Shown one piece after another: positions 8,436-15,787 of a DNA stretch of 21,810 nt. The position numbers and the translations under genes are program-made. The DNA lies in contig JAKQBU010000045.1 in the NCBI GenBank assembly GCA_029573975.1, positions 1-21,810 of the forward strand, given 5' to 3'. Under the pieces are notes generated by a model, which saw only the letters and a program-made list of their open reading frames with translations, searched no databases and had not been told where the DNA came from. The stretch's first letter is position 1, and each line of letters begins with the position of its first letter. The DNA comes from Planctomycetota bacterium. Lineage in GTDB: Bacteria > Planctomycetota > Phycisphaerae > Sedimentisphaerales > SM23-30.

Positions 8436-8464
8436 ATTGTACTGAATGAGTATTCATTTTACAA
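8436..8464 (-). promoter_or_regulatory. Promoter of the efflux operon with TetR-type operator in its spacer
   Basis: On the minus strand TTGTAA (8464-8459) and TACAAT (8441-8436) are separated by 17 nt. The spacer contains TGAAT-GAGT-ATTCA (8443-8456, given on the plus strand), a perfect 5-bp inverted repeat around 4 nt. A repressor bound there would block RNA polymerase, the usual arrangement for AcrR/TetR-family control of RND operons. The predicted start near 8429 leaves a long leader of about 215 nt. Confidence 0.5.
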
Positions 8465-8528
8465 ATAAATATTCAAATTTTCTTTACCCCGGTGGAATTT
8501 GCTCGGTACCAGGATAGGTATGAAACTC

Positions 8529-8570
8529 CGCCAGGAAGATTTGAATATATGACGCTCCATATATCTGGCG
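8529..8570. repeat. Composite inverted repeat (hairpin)
   Basis: CGCCAG (8529-8534) pairs with CTGGCG (8565-8570), and inside it ATATATG (8545-8551) pairs with CATATAT (8558-8564) around a 6-nt loop. Ten unpaired bases on the left make an asymmetric internal loop. About 13 bp of perfect pairing in a 42-nt stretch suggests an RNA structure or a remnant of a mobile element. Confidence 0.5.
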
Positions 8571-8714
8571 ATTGTAAAACCCTCGGTTCTCCTGAATTTT
8601 TAGCGTACCGGCGGAAAAACGAGCGATGAAAGACAAGCAAGAGAGCCGTATTATTCAAAGAATGCCAAATTTTACTATTCTAATTTTTGACTGGTCCTGA
8701 TTGGAAAATTCTGT

Positions 8715-9371
8715 ATGTATTATATGGAGAATCGACTTGTGTCTGACAATGATTGCCATAAAGGATTATCAGTGGTCCCTAAACCAAAACTGCCAGCTTG
8801 GAATAGTCAGCAAAGAGGGTTTATGCCGGTTATTTTTGTCGATAAAGCCCAAAATTCGCTTGAGAAGGGTCAGTACGTTCGGTTGTCAACGGTTCTTGGC
8901 CCGGTGTGGCTGGCGGGCCGGAACGGGGTAGTGGAACATATCTTTCTGGGAGCGATCAGCCGGGAAAAGGGGGAAACTTTTCTTGCCGGCTATCGAAAAA
9001 ACAATGCTTTTTTACCCTCTCTCCAACAGGCTCTTATAGATTATTTTAAGGGTAAGCAGGTAAAATTTAACTGCCGGATCGATGTGAGCTGGGCCGGCGA
9101 TTTTGATCAACAGGTGCTGCGATGCTGCACAAAAATACCGACTGGCAAAACCTGGTCCTACCAGGAACTGGCCCGGCAAGCGGGCTATCCTTCCGCCGCC
9201 CGGGCCGTCGGCGGGGTTATGGCCCGCAATCGGATACCTGTTTTGATCCCCTGTCATCGGGTGATACGTTCTGACGGCAGCCTGGGTGGATATTCAGCCG
9301 GAACGGGATTGAAATGGAAAAAATGGCTGCTCCAACATGAAAATGATATCATGGAAAAGAGTACTTTATAG
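8715..9371 (+). CDS. ogt: Methylated-DNA--protein-cysteine methyltransferase (O6-alkylguanine-DNA alkyltransferase)
   Basis: Suicide DNA-repair enzyme that moves the alkyl group from O6-alkylguanine (or O4-alkylthymine) in DNA to its own cysteine. The C-terminal domain is clear: QVLRCCTKIPTGKTWSYQELARQAG, the recognition-helix segment AARAVGGVMARN, and the active-site motif IPCHRV with Cys180. There is no Ada-type zinc domain, so this is a stand-alone Ogt/MGMT enzyme. The ATG at 8715 has GGAA 8 nt upstream. The first 36 residues are not conserved in appearance and another ATG at 8823 (GAGGG only 3 nt upstream) would give a 182-aa protein closer to the usual length, so the start is uncertain. 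It appears to be a single-gene unit, divergent from the efflux operon. Confidence 0.9.
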   Translation: MYYMENRLVSDNDCHKGLSVVPKPKLPAWNSQQRGFMPVIFVDKAQNSLEKGQYVRLSTVLGPVWLAGRNGVVEHIFLGAISREKGETFLAGYRKNNAFLPSLQQALIDYFKGKQVKFNCRIDVSWAGDFDQQVLRCCTKIPTGKTWSYQELARQAGYPSAARAVGGVMARNRIPVLIPCHRVIRSDGSLGGYSAGTGLKWKKWLLQHENDIMEKSTL

Positions 9372-9403
9372 CATAGAGCAATAAAATTTGGTACTGCCAA
9401 ACA

Positions 9404-9654
9404 AGCCCGCATTTCTCACGGGGTTTTGACGAATTTATTGATAACTCCCATGCTTCAGAATGTCGTATGTACCATTTTTCGGTTCATCGGCTTCGACCGT
9501 CTGTTTTCAGCGCGAATGTTTGTCCGCCTTCGAGGCCGCAGGAGCTATCTTCCGCAGGCATATAAGTATATATGTTGAGGACAGATAGCGACGAGAACGA
9601 AGAAGGCGGGCAAAAAGACCGCTGAAAATCGAAAGTCCGTAAGAAATGCGGGCT
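9404..9654. repeat. Imperfect palindromic element with 18-bp terminal inverted repeats (copy B)
   Basis: AGCCCGCATTTCTCACGG at 9404-9421 recurs inverted at 9654-9637 with 17 of 18 bases equal. Inside, TTTTCAGCG (9504-9512) recurs inverted at 9628-9620, TTTGTCCGCCTTC in the left arm recurs as TTTGCCCGCCTTC in the right arm, GCTATCT occurs in both arms, and the centre near 9566 reads CATATA...TATATG. The left arm has about 75 extra bases. The right arm (9560-9655) is the part shared with the repeat at 222-312. Size, inverted ends and lack of a protein suggest a MITE-like or REP/BIME-like element. Two overlapping minus-strand reading frames cross it but look fortuitous. Confidence 0.65.
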
Positions 9655-9668
9655 AGGAAACAGGGCTG

Positions 9669-9708
9669 AAAAATAAAGCCGACAGACATAAGGAGGCAAT
9701 CTGTCGGC
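9669..9708 (-). terminator. Intrinsic terminator of the small-RNA candidate
   Basis: A 9-bp GC-rich perfect stem (9708-9700 with 9686-9678) is followed at once by TTTATTTTT (9677-9669). This is the best Rho-independent terminator in the window. No gene lies upstream on this strand before the divergent proS promoter, which is why it points to a short independent transcript. Confidence 0.7.
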
Positions 9709-9737
9709 GGAAGCGCCGCGAAAGGAATAAACGCTTC
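9669..9737 (-). ncRNA. Candidate ~69-nt small RNA with 16S-tail-like loop
   Basis: The predicted transcript starts with G at 9737, 7 nt past the -10 box, exactly at the first base of a hairpin: GAAGCG (9737-9732) pairs with CGCTTC (9715-9710) around a pyrimidine-rich loop containing UUCCUUUC. A second hairpin has a 9-bp perfect stem, GCCGACAGA (9708-9700) with TCTGTCGGC (9686-9678), and a 13-nt loop containing CCUCCUUA. A TTTATTTTT tail follows directly, so the second hairpin is also the intrinsic terminator. No start codon or ORF lies inside. A small RNA that pairs with Shine-Dalgarno sequences is an inference; expression is unknown. Confidence 0.5.
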
Positions 9738-9743
9738 TATTCA

Positions 9744-9773
9744 ATCATACAATTTTTTGACATGTAAAGTCAA
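9744..9773 (-). promoter_or_regulatory. Promoter of the small-RNA candidate
   Basis: On the minus strand TTGACT (9773-9768) and TATGAT (9749-9744) are separated by 18 nt. The -35 region overlaps an inverted repeat, TTTGAC-N7-GTCAAA (9756-9774), which could be a regulator site. Confidence 0.5.
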
Positions 9774-9892
9774 ATGTATATGCAACTCCTGGGGTGTTAC
9801 CGATGTTTTTTTCCAATTTTATGGATGCTAAATGCGGAATATAGGGGATATTACGAAAATATGGAGCGCGATAAAAATAACGAATATAACCA

Positions 9893-9920
9893 TTGGCAGA
9901 TAAGATAAATTCGGTATAAT
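9893..9920 (+). promoter_or_regulatory. Sigma70-type promoter of the proS operon
   Basis: TTGGCA (9893-9898) and a perfect TATAAT (9915-9920) are separated by 16 nt. Transcription would start near 9927, about 68 nt before the proS ATG. The leader has a small hairpin, TCCAG-GGAAGT-CTGGA (9943-9958), and AAGGA 9 nt before the ATG. I see no T-box: the leader is too short. Confidence 0.7.
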
Positions 9921-9994
9921 ATTTTATTTATATTTCAAAGGCTCCAGGGAAGTCTGGAACATTTAATTTATAATTTGTTGAAGGATAAGTATTT

Positions 9995-11734
9995 ATGAAA
10001 TGGAGCAATTTGCTGATCCCCACGGTGAAAGAAGTGCCCGCCGATGCGGAAGTCCCCAGCCATCAACTCATGATCCGTGCCGGCCTGATGCGGAAGCTGT
10101 CCAGCGGGACATACACCTATCTGCCGCTGGGCTGGCGGACGCTGCTGAAGATTATGGGGATCGTGCGCCAGGAGATGAATGCGGCGGGAGCACAGGAAAT
10201 TTTGATGCCGTCGGTCCAGCCGATGGAATTGTGGCAGCAGACCGGGCGGGATGTGGCCTATGGGGAGACGATGTGCCGGTTCAAGGACCGCCATGGGCGG
10301 ATGAATGTGCTGGCCCCGACGGCGGAAGAGGTGGTCACGTATGTAGCGGCGGGCGAAATAAACTCATACAAGCAACTGCCGGTGAATTTGTATCAGATCA
10401 GCTTTAAATTCCGGGATGAATTCCGCCCCCGCTTTGGAGTATTGCGGTCGCGCGAGTTTATCATGAAGGATGCCTACAGCTTCAACGCCGACCCGGCCAG
10501 TCTGGAGGTATCATACCGGCAGATGTATGATGCCTATTGCCGGATCTTCAAGCGGTGCGGCCTGGATTATGTGATTGTGGAGGCGGAATCGGGGGAGATG
10601 GGCGGCTCGGGATCGCACCAGTTTACGGTGCCGTGTGATTCAGGCGAGGATATTATCGTGCATACGGAGGACGGGGCCTACGCGGCGAATATTGAGAAGG
10701 CGGGCGTGGATCCGCTGCCGAAGCAGCCGTCCGTGGGCCAGGTGCCGCCGATGGAGGAAATTCATACGCCGCATGTGGGGAGTATCGAGGCGGTCTGTGA
10801 ATTTTTGCAGAGCCGGCCGGAGCAGATGATTAAGACGCTGATATTTTCGCAGGGGGAGAACGTGGTGGTAGCGGTGCTGCGCGGGGATCATGAACTGAAT
10901 CCGGAGAAGCTGACGCAGGCGCTGGGCGGCAAGGCAGCGGAACTGGCGGATGAGGCGACGATTCGCAGAATTTCGGGGGCGGCGGTGGGTTTTGCCGGAC
11001 CAATGGGTATGGCGGAAAAGGTTTCGCATTTGTTGATCGATCATGCCGTAGCGGCGATGGCGGTGGGGATCGCGGGTGCGAATAAAACGGACTATCATGT
11101 GAAAAACGTGGTGCCGGGACGGGATTTCCCGCTGGAGGGGCAGACGGTGCGAGTGCTGGATATTCGCAATGCAGTGGAAGGGGACCGGCATCAGGGGAAG
11201 AAGCTGGTGTTCAAGCACGGGATCGAGGTGGGGCAGGTGTTCAAGCTGGGTACGAAATATAGCAGTAAGCTGGGCGCGAAATTTCTGGATGAAAGCGGCG
11301 CCGAGCAGGTGTGCCTGATGGGCTGTTATGGGATCGGGATCAACCGGATTATGGCTTCGGCGATTGAAATTCGCAACGATGGCGACGGGATTATCTGGCC
11401 GATCAGCATCGCCCCGTTTGAGGTGCTGGTGACCTCGGTGAATCAGGATGATGAAGAGGTGGCGCGGACAGCGGAAGCAATTTATCAGGAGTTATGCCGG
11501 CAGAATATGGATGTGCTGTTTGACGACCGGCGGCTGCGGGGCGGGGTGAAATTCAAGGATGCGGATTTAATCGGAATTCCGATTCGGATTACGGTGGGCA
11601 AGCGCGGGGTAACGGAAGGGAAGGTGGAGATCAAGCTGCGGCGGCATGAGAACAGCGAGACCGCGACGATCGATGAGGCAGTGGAACGGGTGAAAGAATT
11701 AATCGGACAGCTTTATGCGGAGATTAACGGATAA
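9995..11734 (+). CDS. proS: Prolyl-tRNA synthetase, bacterial type with editing insert
   Basis: Class II aminoacyl-tRNA synthetase that charges tRNA-Pro in the cytoplasm. 579 aa, the usual length for the long bacterial (ProS type) form. It starts MKWSNLLIPTVKEVPADAEVPSH. Motif 2 lies at about 137-163 (FKFRDEFRPRFGVLRSREFIMKDAYSF). The YbaK-like editing insert, which removes mischarged alanine, spans about 225-400 and includes MIKTLIF, GDHELN and the GPMGM and NKTDYHVKNV segments. Motif 3 appears as MGCYGIGINRIMASAIE. The C-terminal anticodon-binding domain contains VLFDDRRLRGGVKFKDADLIGIPIRITVGKR. First gene of a five-gene run; the next gene begins 3 nt after its stop. Confidence 0.98.
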   Translation: MKWSNLLIPTVKEVPADAEVPSHQLMIRAGLMRKLSSGTYTYLPLGWRTLLKIMGIVRQEMNAAGAQEILMPSVQPMELWQQTGRDVAYGETMCRFKDRHGRMNVLAPTAEEVVTYVAAGEINSYKQLPVNLYQISFKFRDEFRPRFGVLRSREFIMKDAYSFNADPASLEVSYRQMYDAYCRIFKRCGLDYVIVEAESGEMGGSGSHQFTVPCDSGEDIIVHTEDGAYAANIEKAGVDPLPKQPSVGQVPPMEEIHTPHVGSIEAVCEFLQSRPEQMIKTLIFSQGENVVVAVLRGDHELNPEKLTQALGGKAAELADEATIRRISGAAVGFAGPMGMAEKVSHLLIDHAVAAMAVGIAGANKTDYHVKNVVPGRDFPLEGQTVRVLDIRNAVEGDRHQGKKLVFKHGIEVGQVFKLGTKYSSKLGAKFLDESGAEQVCLMGCYGIGINRIMASAIEIRNDGDGIIWPISIAPFEVLVTSVNQDDEEVARTAEAIYQELCRQNMDVLFDDRRLRGGVKFKDADLIGIPIRITVGKRGVTEGKVEIKLRRHENSETATIDEAVERVKELIGQLYAEING

Positions 11735-11737
11735 AGT

Positions 11738-12289
11738 ATGGGGCAGATCAGGCAGCCGGCGGCGGTGAAATTGATTGTGGGGATGCTGGGTCAGCGGGAG
11801 GAACTGTTCGCTCTGGCGGAGGAGGCGATGCAGGGATGGTGGGGGGGGATTGATGTTCGCAGCGCGGTGCTGATTTTTGATCAGACGGATTACTACGACA
11901 AAGAAATGGGCAAATCCCTGCTGCGGAAGTTTGTCAGCTTCGACCGGCTGATCGATCCGGGCGAGCTGGCGGGGATCAAACATCGCAGCAACGGTCTGGA
12001 AGAGACGCTGGCGGCCCATCCGGAAGGCCGGAAGCTGGCAGTGAACCGACCGATTAACCTGGATCCGGGGTATATAGATGCCAGCAAGCTGGTGCTGGCG
12101 ACGACCAAAAATTATTCTCATCGAATTTATATCGGCCAGTCGATGTATGCTGAGGCGACGCTGCATTACCACAGGGGTAAATGGCAGGCGTGGCCGTTTA
12201 CCTATCCGGACTATGGCAGCGGGCTGTATGATCCGTTTTTGAATGCGGCTAGAAACCGTTATCTGGAGCAGACAACATCAACGAGATAA
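11738..12289 (+). CDS. DUF4416 family protein
   Basis: 183-aa cytoplasmic protein of the uncharacterised DUF4416 family. Typical segments are VKLIVGMLGQREELFALAEEAM near the start, FDQTDYYDKEMG, LLRKFVSFDRLIDPGELAGIKHRSNGLE, the RPINLDPGYIDASKLVLATTKNYSHRIYI core and AWPFTYPDYGSG near the end. I know of no proven function; the conserved Asp, Tyr and His residues suggest an enzyme or nucleotide-binding protein, but that is inference. No signal peptide or membrane segment is visible. It follows proS by 3 nt and its 3' end overlaps or abuts the next gene, so it is co-transcribed. In the family, a place next to translation or envelope genes is plausible, but I cannot confirm it here. Confidence 0.9.
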   Translation: MGQIRQPAAVKLIVGMLGQREELFALAEEAMQGWWGGIDVRSAVLIFDQTDYYDKEMGKSLLRKFVSFDRLIDPGELAGIKHRSNGLEETLAAHPEGRKLAVNRPINLDPGYIDASKLVLATTKNYSHRIYIGQSMYAEATLHYHRGKWQAWPFTYPDYGSGLYDPFLNAARNRYLEQTTSTR

Positions 12290-12303
12290 TATATATAGCG
12301 CTA

Positions 12304-13401
12304 TTGGGATTCCTGGCCTTGGCCGGGTCGGTCATCGGCACCATGCTGGTGCGGCGTTGGGCGATTGCGCGGGGGTTTGTGGATCAGCCGGGCCATCGCA
12401 AGATTCATCAAAAACCGATTGCGCTGGGGGGCGGGATCGTGATTTTCTGGATTACGATGGGGCCGGTGGCTGCGGTGGAGGTATTGGCGGTCCTGTTCCA
12501 CCGGTATGGCATACCGGGATGTATTCCGGAGTCGCTGGTGATCCATATTCCGGGTCTGGCCAGCCGGGCGGTACTGGTGCTGGTGCTTTTTCTGGGGGCG
12601 GCGGCCATGCATATTCTGGGGCTGATTGATGACCGGAAACATCTGGGACCGTGGAGCAAGCTGGTGGTGCAGATCGGGGCGGCTATCCTGCTGGCAACGG
12701 CAGGTGAAATCCGTTTTGACTTTTTCATTCCCAGTACATCCATCAAAGTTGTTTTATCTGTGCTCTGGATGGTGGTGATTCTCAATGCCTTTAATTTTCT
12801 GGATAATATGGACGGGCTTTCGGCGGGGATTGCCGCAATTTGCGCCGCGATGATTCTGACCGCATCCTATGCCAGCGGCCAGGTATTCGTCAGCGGGCTG
12901 CTGGTCCTGTTGATCGGGGCGCTGCTGGGCTTTCTGGTTTTTAATTTTGCGCCGGCGAAAATATTTATGGGGGATGCCGGATCCCTGGTCGTCGGCCTGC
13001 TGATTGCGGTAGCTACGATCCGCACGACCTATTATCAGGAGCAAACCCAAAGCGGGCCCTGGTTTGCCGCCTTTATGCCGGTGGTGGTTCTGGCGATCCC
13101 GCTGTATGATTTTACCAGTGTCGTGATCCTTCGGCTTTTGCAGGGCAAAAGTCCCTTTGTGGGCGACAAGCAGCATTTTTCGCACCGGCTGGTCAATCGG
13201 GGAATGACGCACCGGCAGGCAGTGCTGACGATTTATCTGGCGACAGCGGGCACGGGATTGGGGGCCACATTTCTGAATCAGGTCAGGCCGGTGGGGGCGG
13301 TGCTGGTACTCCTGCAAACTTTCTTAATTGTTTTAATCATAGCGATCCTGGAACGGGACCCCAAAAAGAATACCCTATCGAATCGTGAACAAGCGGAGTA
13401 A
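12304..13401 (+). CDS. WecA/MraY-family undecaprenyl-phosphate sugar-1-phosphate transferase
   Basis: Integral membrane enzyme that starts a polyprenyl-linked glycan by moving a sugar-1-phosphate (often GlcNAc-1-P) from a UDP-sugar to undecaprenyl phosphate. About 365 aa with around ten helices. Family motifs are visible: GFVDQPGHRKIHQKPIALGGG near the N-terminus, the catalytic DD pair in LGLIDDRKHLGPWSK, NAFNFLDNMDGLSAG, FMGDAGSLVVGLL, and the HFSHRLVNRGMTHRQAV loop. It is closer to the WecA/TagO/WbpL type than to the peptidoglycan enzyme MraY. The TTG at 12304 has no ribosome-binding site and cuts the first helix short; an ATC at 12277 with GGAG 8 nt upstream is a better-looking start (see findings). 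Downstream genes for polymerisation and an amidotransferase support a surface-polysaccharide role. Confidence 0.92.
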   Translation: MGFLALAGSVIGTMLVRRWAIARGFVDQPGHRKIHQKPIALGGGIVIFWITMGPVAAVEVLAVLFHRYGIPGCIPESLVIHIPGLASRAVLVLVLFLGAAAMHILGLIDDRKHLGPWSKLVVQIGAAILLATAGEIRFDFFIPSTSIKVVLSVLWMVVILNAFNFLDNMDGLSAGIAAICAAMILTASYASGQVFVSGLLVLLIGALLGFLVFNFAPAKIFMGDAGSLVVGLLIAVATIRTTYYQEQTQSGPWFAAFMPVVVLAIPLYDFTSVVILRLLQGKSPFVGDKQHFSHRLVNRGMTHRQAVLTIYLATAGTGLGATFLNQVRPVGAVLVLLQTFLIVLIIAILERDPKKNTLSNREQAE

Positions 13402-15778
13402 TATATCCAGTCCATCCAGCCGAATCGAGAAAGCCATCGATCTGGTGCTGCTGTTTTTCTGTTGCGTGCTGATTGCGGGACGCGGGCAGATCAGCGAGGA
13501 TTTTCCGATGGGTTGGCGATCTTCCGGTCCGATGGAAGGTCCGGACATCGGGCAGGGAGAAATACCGGCGCGACTGGTTTTTGCGGGATTGATTTTTCTG
13601 GCGTGGGGGATTTGGCTGGTACCTAGGCTGATGCGCGGCTGGCTTACCTGGCGGAAATCGGCCCTGATGGTACCTCTGGTTTTATTGACGGCCGGTTCGA
13701 TAGTTTCGACCTGGGCAGCCTCCAACCGCTCCGCCGCTCTCGTCGAGTCGCTGACCCTGCTGAGCCAGGTGTTATTGGCCATACTGCTGGTGCAGCTATT
13801 GGATGCTCCGTGGAAACAGCGTCTGGTATTATGCGTAATAATGGCGACGGGGGGAACCCTGGCCTATCGCTGCTGGGAACAATATCGCCATGAAATTCCG
13901 CTAACGGAACAGGCGTTTCTGGCTAATCCGGACGCGGTGCTGCAATCACAGGGGATTGAGCCGGGTTCGTATGCGGCCCGGCAGTATGCCCAGCGCGTGG
14001 CCAGCCATGACATCGGCGGTTTTTTCCCCATCAGCAATACGGCGGCATCCTATCTGCTTTTGACCATTCTGGTCAATGCGGCGGTCATCCGGGAAAGCTG
14101 GAAAATGAAAAAAACGGACAGGATTTTCCCCCTGCTGGCGATCTTTGTCCTGCTGTGCCAGTTGGCGGCGTTTATTCTGTTGAAGAGCAAAGGGGGGATG
14201 GGGGGACTGGCGGCGGCGGTGGCACTTTGCCTGATTCTCTGGCTGGGCAAAGATTCCCTGAAAAAACATTGGCGCAGCGGTCTGGCGGTCGGGGCGGCAT
14301 TGATGCTACTGGCGATCCTCGCGGTGGTACTATACGGATTACATACGGGGCGGCTGCCCGGCAATTCGATGTGGCTGCGCTGGCAATACTGGCAGGCCAG
14401 CGGGGCGATGATTGCCGATCACTGGCTCACCGGGGTAGGCGGGCATAACTTCAGCCAGTATTATCCGAGGTACATGAACGGGGCGGCGCCGGAAGTGGTC
14501 AGCGACCCGCATTGTATCCTTTTATCCATCTGGAGCCAGTGGGGACTGCTGGGAATAATCGCTTTTCTCTGGGCGGCAGCAGCGGTTTTCATCACCCTGG
14601 CCCGTCCGGCGGAACGAAACAGCGACATTGTCATGCTGACGGTCCCTCTCCGGCCGTCCGGCAAGAGGATGTGGATGTGGGCCATCAGTATCCTTTCGGC
14701 TGTGGTTATGATCCGTTGGGCCGTCAGCAGTCTGGGAATGCTCACCAGTGAAGCGGAACAGGTGGGTGTGTATATCGTTTCCTTCGCCATGCCGGCGGCC
14801 GTCTGGTTTTTAATTTTTATTATTGCCTGGGGTGCCCTGAGCGAAAATGCCAAAACCTTCCCGGCAAATAATACGCCGCTTTCCATGAGCGTTCTTTTTC
14901 TGGGCGGCGGCCTGCTTGGCTACCTGGCTCATAATGGCATCGATATGGCCTTTACCCAGCCGGGGGTCGGAATCTGCTTCTGGGCGGCGACGGCAGCCGC
15001 GATTTCAATCAAACGAATTTCCGGCGGACGGAAGGATACGGTTTTTTCCCTGAAGAAGGCCTCCGGAATTTCGGCGGCATGTCTGGTTTTGGCGGCAGCC
15101 GCTGGATTATGGATCCTGGTGATTTTTCCGTTTAACCGGTCGTATGGAAAAATGAAACAGGCCCAGTCTCAGGCGCTGCTGGCGGCAAATCTGCGGGAGG
15201 CGTATAAGGAAGGGCTGGTTCCGGATTCTTCGGCGGAACGGTGGAAATTCACACGGCAGCAGGCTCTGTCTTTGGCGCAGGCGGCTGCGCAGATCAACCG
15301 GTGGGACCCGGAGGCTTCTGATTTTGCTGGGGAACTGCTTGGTTCCCAGTGGCGGCAATCACTCCAAGTGGAAGATTTGCAAGCCGCCGTCCAGAAATAT
15401 CAGGAAGCCATTCGCCGCGACCCGGCCCATTTCCGGTATTATCGGGACTTGGCCCGGCTGTACCAGGAGGCGGCCATTCTAAACAGCCGGGAGAAAGCGG
15501 AGTATCAACGGCAGGCGGCGGGCTATCTGGAGCAGGCCTTGCTGCGGTATCCGGTGAAATCGGAATTACTCATCGAATACGGCCGCCTGCTGGTCGAGCA
15601 GCAGGAAAAGGAAAAGGCTCTGGACAGCTTTGAACAGGCGATTGCCATCGAAAATGCATTTTTGTCGCAGCAGCGGGCGATGTGGGGAGAAGCAATCGAA
15701 ACCCCGTGGCGGCTCCGGCCGGAGTTGCGGAAATATGCGGAAACCCAAATCGAAATTCTCAGAGAGGAAATCAGGTAA
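13385..15778 (+). CDS. O-antigen ligase/polymerase family membrane protein with TPR tail
   Basis: 797-aa Wzy_C/WaaL-type protein that would polymerise or ligate polyprenyl-linked glycan on the periplasmic side of the inner membrane. The N-terminal 550 residues hold many hydrophobic helices. The large periplasmic loop carries the family signature GVGGHNFSQYYPRYMNGAAPEVVSDPHCILLSIWSQWGLLG, with the conserved H and N/S region. After the last helix (near WILVIFPFN) comes a soluble C-terminal part of about 220 residues with TPR-like helices (AVQKYQEAIRRDPAHFRYYRDLARLYQEA and LLIEYGRLLVEQQEKEKALDSFEQAI), seen in other ligase relatives. It starts at a GTG that overlaps the previous gene by 17 nt, with no strong ribosome-binding site, suggesting coupled translation. 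Ligase or polymerase cannot be told apart here. Confidence 0.9.
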   Translation: MNKRSNISSPSSRIEKAIDLVLLFFCCVLIAGRGQISEDFPMGWRSSGPMEGPDIGQGEIPARLVFAGLIFLAWGIWLVPRLMRGWLTWRKSALMVPLVLLTAGSIVSTWAASNRSAALVESLTLLSQVLLAILLVQLLDAPWKQRLVLCVIMATGGTLAYRCWEQYRHEIPLTEQAFLANPDAVLQSQGIEPGSYAARQYAQRVASHDIGGFFPISNTAASYLLLTILVNAAVIRESWKMKKTDRIFPLLAIFVLLCQLAAFILLKSKGGMGGLAAAVALCLILWLGKDSLKKHWRSGLAVGAALMLLAILAVVLYGLHTGRLPGNSMWLRWQYWQASGAMIADHWLTGVGGHNFSQYYPRYMNGAAPEVVSDPHCILLSIWSQWGLLGIIAFLWAAAAVFITLARPAERNSDIVMLTVPLRPSGKRMWMWAISILSAVVMIRWAVSSLGMLTSEAEQVGVYIVSFAMPAAVWFLIFIIAWGALSENAKTFPANNTPLSMSVLFLGGGLLGYLAHNGIDMAFTQPGVGICFWAATAAAISIKRISGGRKDTVFSLKKASGISAACLVLAAAAGLWILVIFPFNRSYGKMKQAQSQALLAANLREAYKEGLVPDSSAERWKFTRQQALSLAQAAAQINRWDPEASDFAGELLGSQWRQSLQVEDLQAAVQKYQEAIRRDPAHFRYYRDLARLYQEAAILNSREKAEYQRQAAGYLEQALLRYPVKSELLIEYGRLLVEQQEKEKALDSFEQAIAIENAFLSQQRAMWGEAIETPWRLRPELRKYAETQIEILREEIR

Positions 15779-15787
15779 AATCCAGGG

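Larger units (their letters stand above)
8214..8714. other. Divergent intergenic region between efflux operon and alkyltransferase gene
   Basis: About 500 nt, AT-rich, with no convincing gene. It holds the efflux leader (8214-8429), the promoter/operator (8436-8464) and a structured stretch at about 8529-8651. The plus-strand promoter of the alkyltransferase is not clear: TTGACT occurs near 8687, but no good -10 box follows at the right distance. Confidence 0.6.
9372..9994. other. Intergenic region with palindromic element, small-RNA candidate and proS promoter
   Basis: About 620 nt between the alkyltransferase and proS genes. From left to right it holds a ~250-bp imperfect palindrome (9404-9654), the terminator and body of a minus-strand small-RNA candidate (9669-9737) with its promoter (9744-9773), an AT-rich stretch without convincing features (about 9775-9890), and the proS promoter and leader (9893-9994). 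Confidence 0.7.

Noticed and set aside
8473..8658. A 61-codon minus-strand ORF upstream of the efflux promoter
   Set aside because: No recognisable domain or ribosome-binding site; it crosses the composite hairpin and ends just upstream of the promoter.
9404..9430. Hairpin after the alkyltransferase gene as its terminator
   Set aside because: Only a 4-bp CCCG/CGGG stem with a mismatch next to it and a short GTTTTG tail; too weak to call. It is described as the left end of the palindromic element instead.
9484..9744. Two overlapping minus-strand reading frames (86 and 60 codons) across the palindrome and small-RNA candidate
   Set aside because: Neither has a ribosome-binding site or recognisable domain, they overlap in different frames, and both cross a strong terminator hairpin and the inverted repeats.
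9774..9908. A 44-codon plus-strand ORF (MYMQLLGCYRCF...) before proS
   Set aside because: No ribosome-binding site, AT-rich composition, rich in Tyr and Asn, and it overlaps the -35 box of the proS promoter. Probably chance.
9927..9994. T-box or other riboswitch in the proS leader
   Set aside because: The leader is about 68 nt with a single 5-bp hairpin; no T-box sequence or terminator/antiterminator pair is present.
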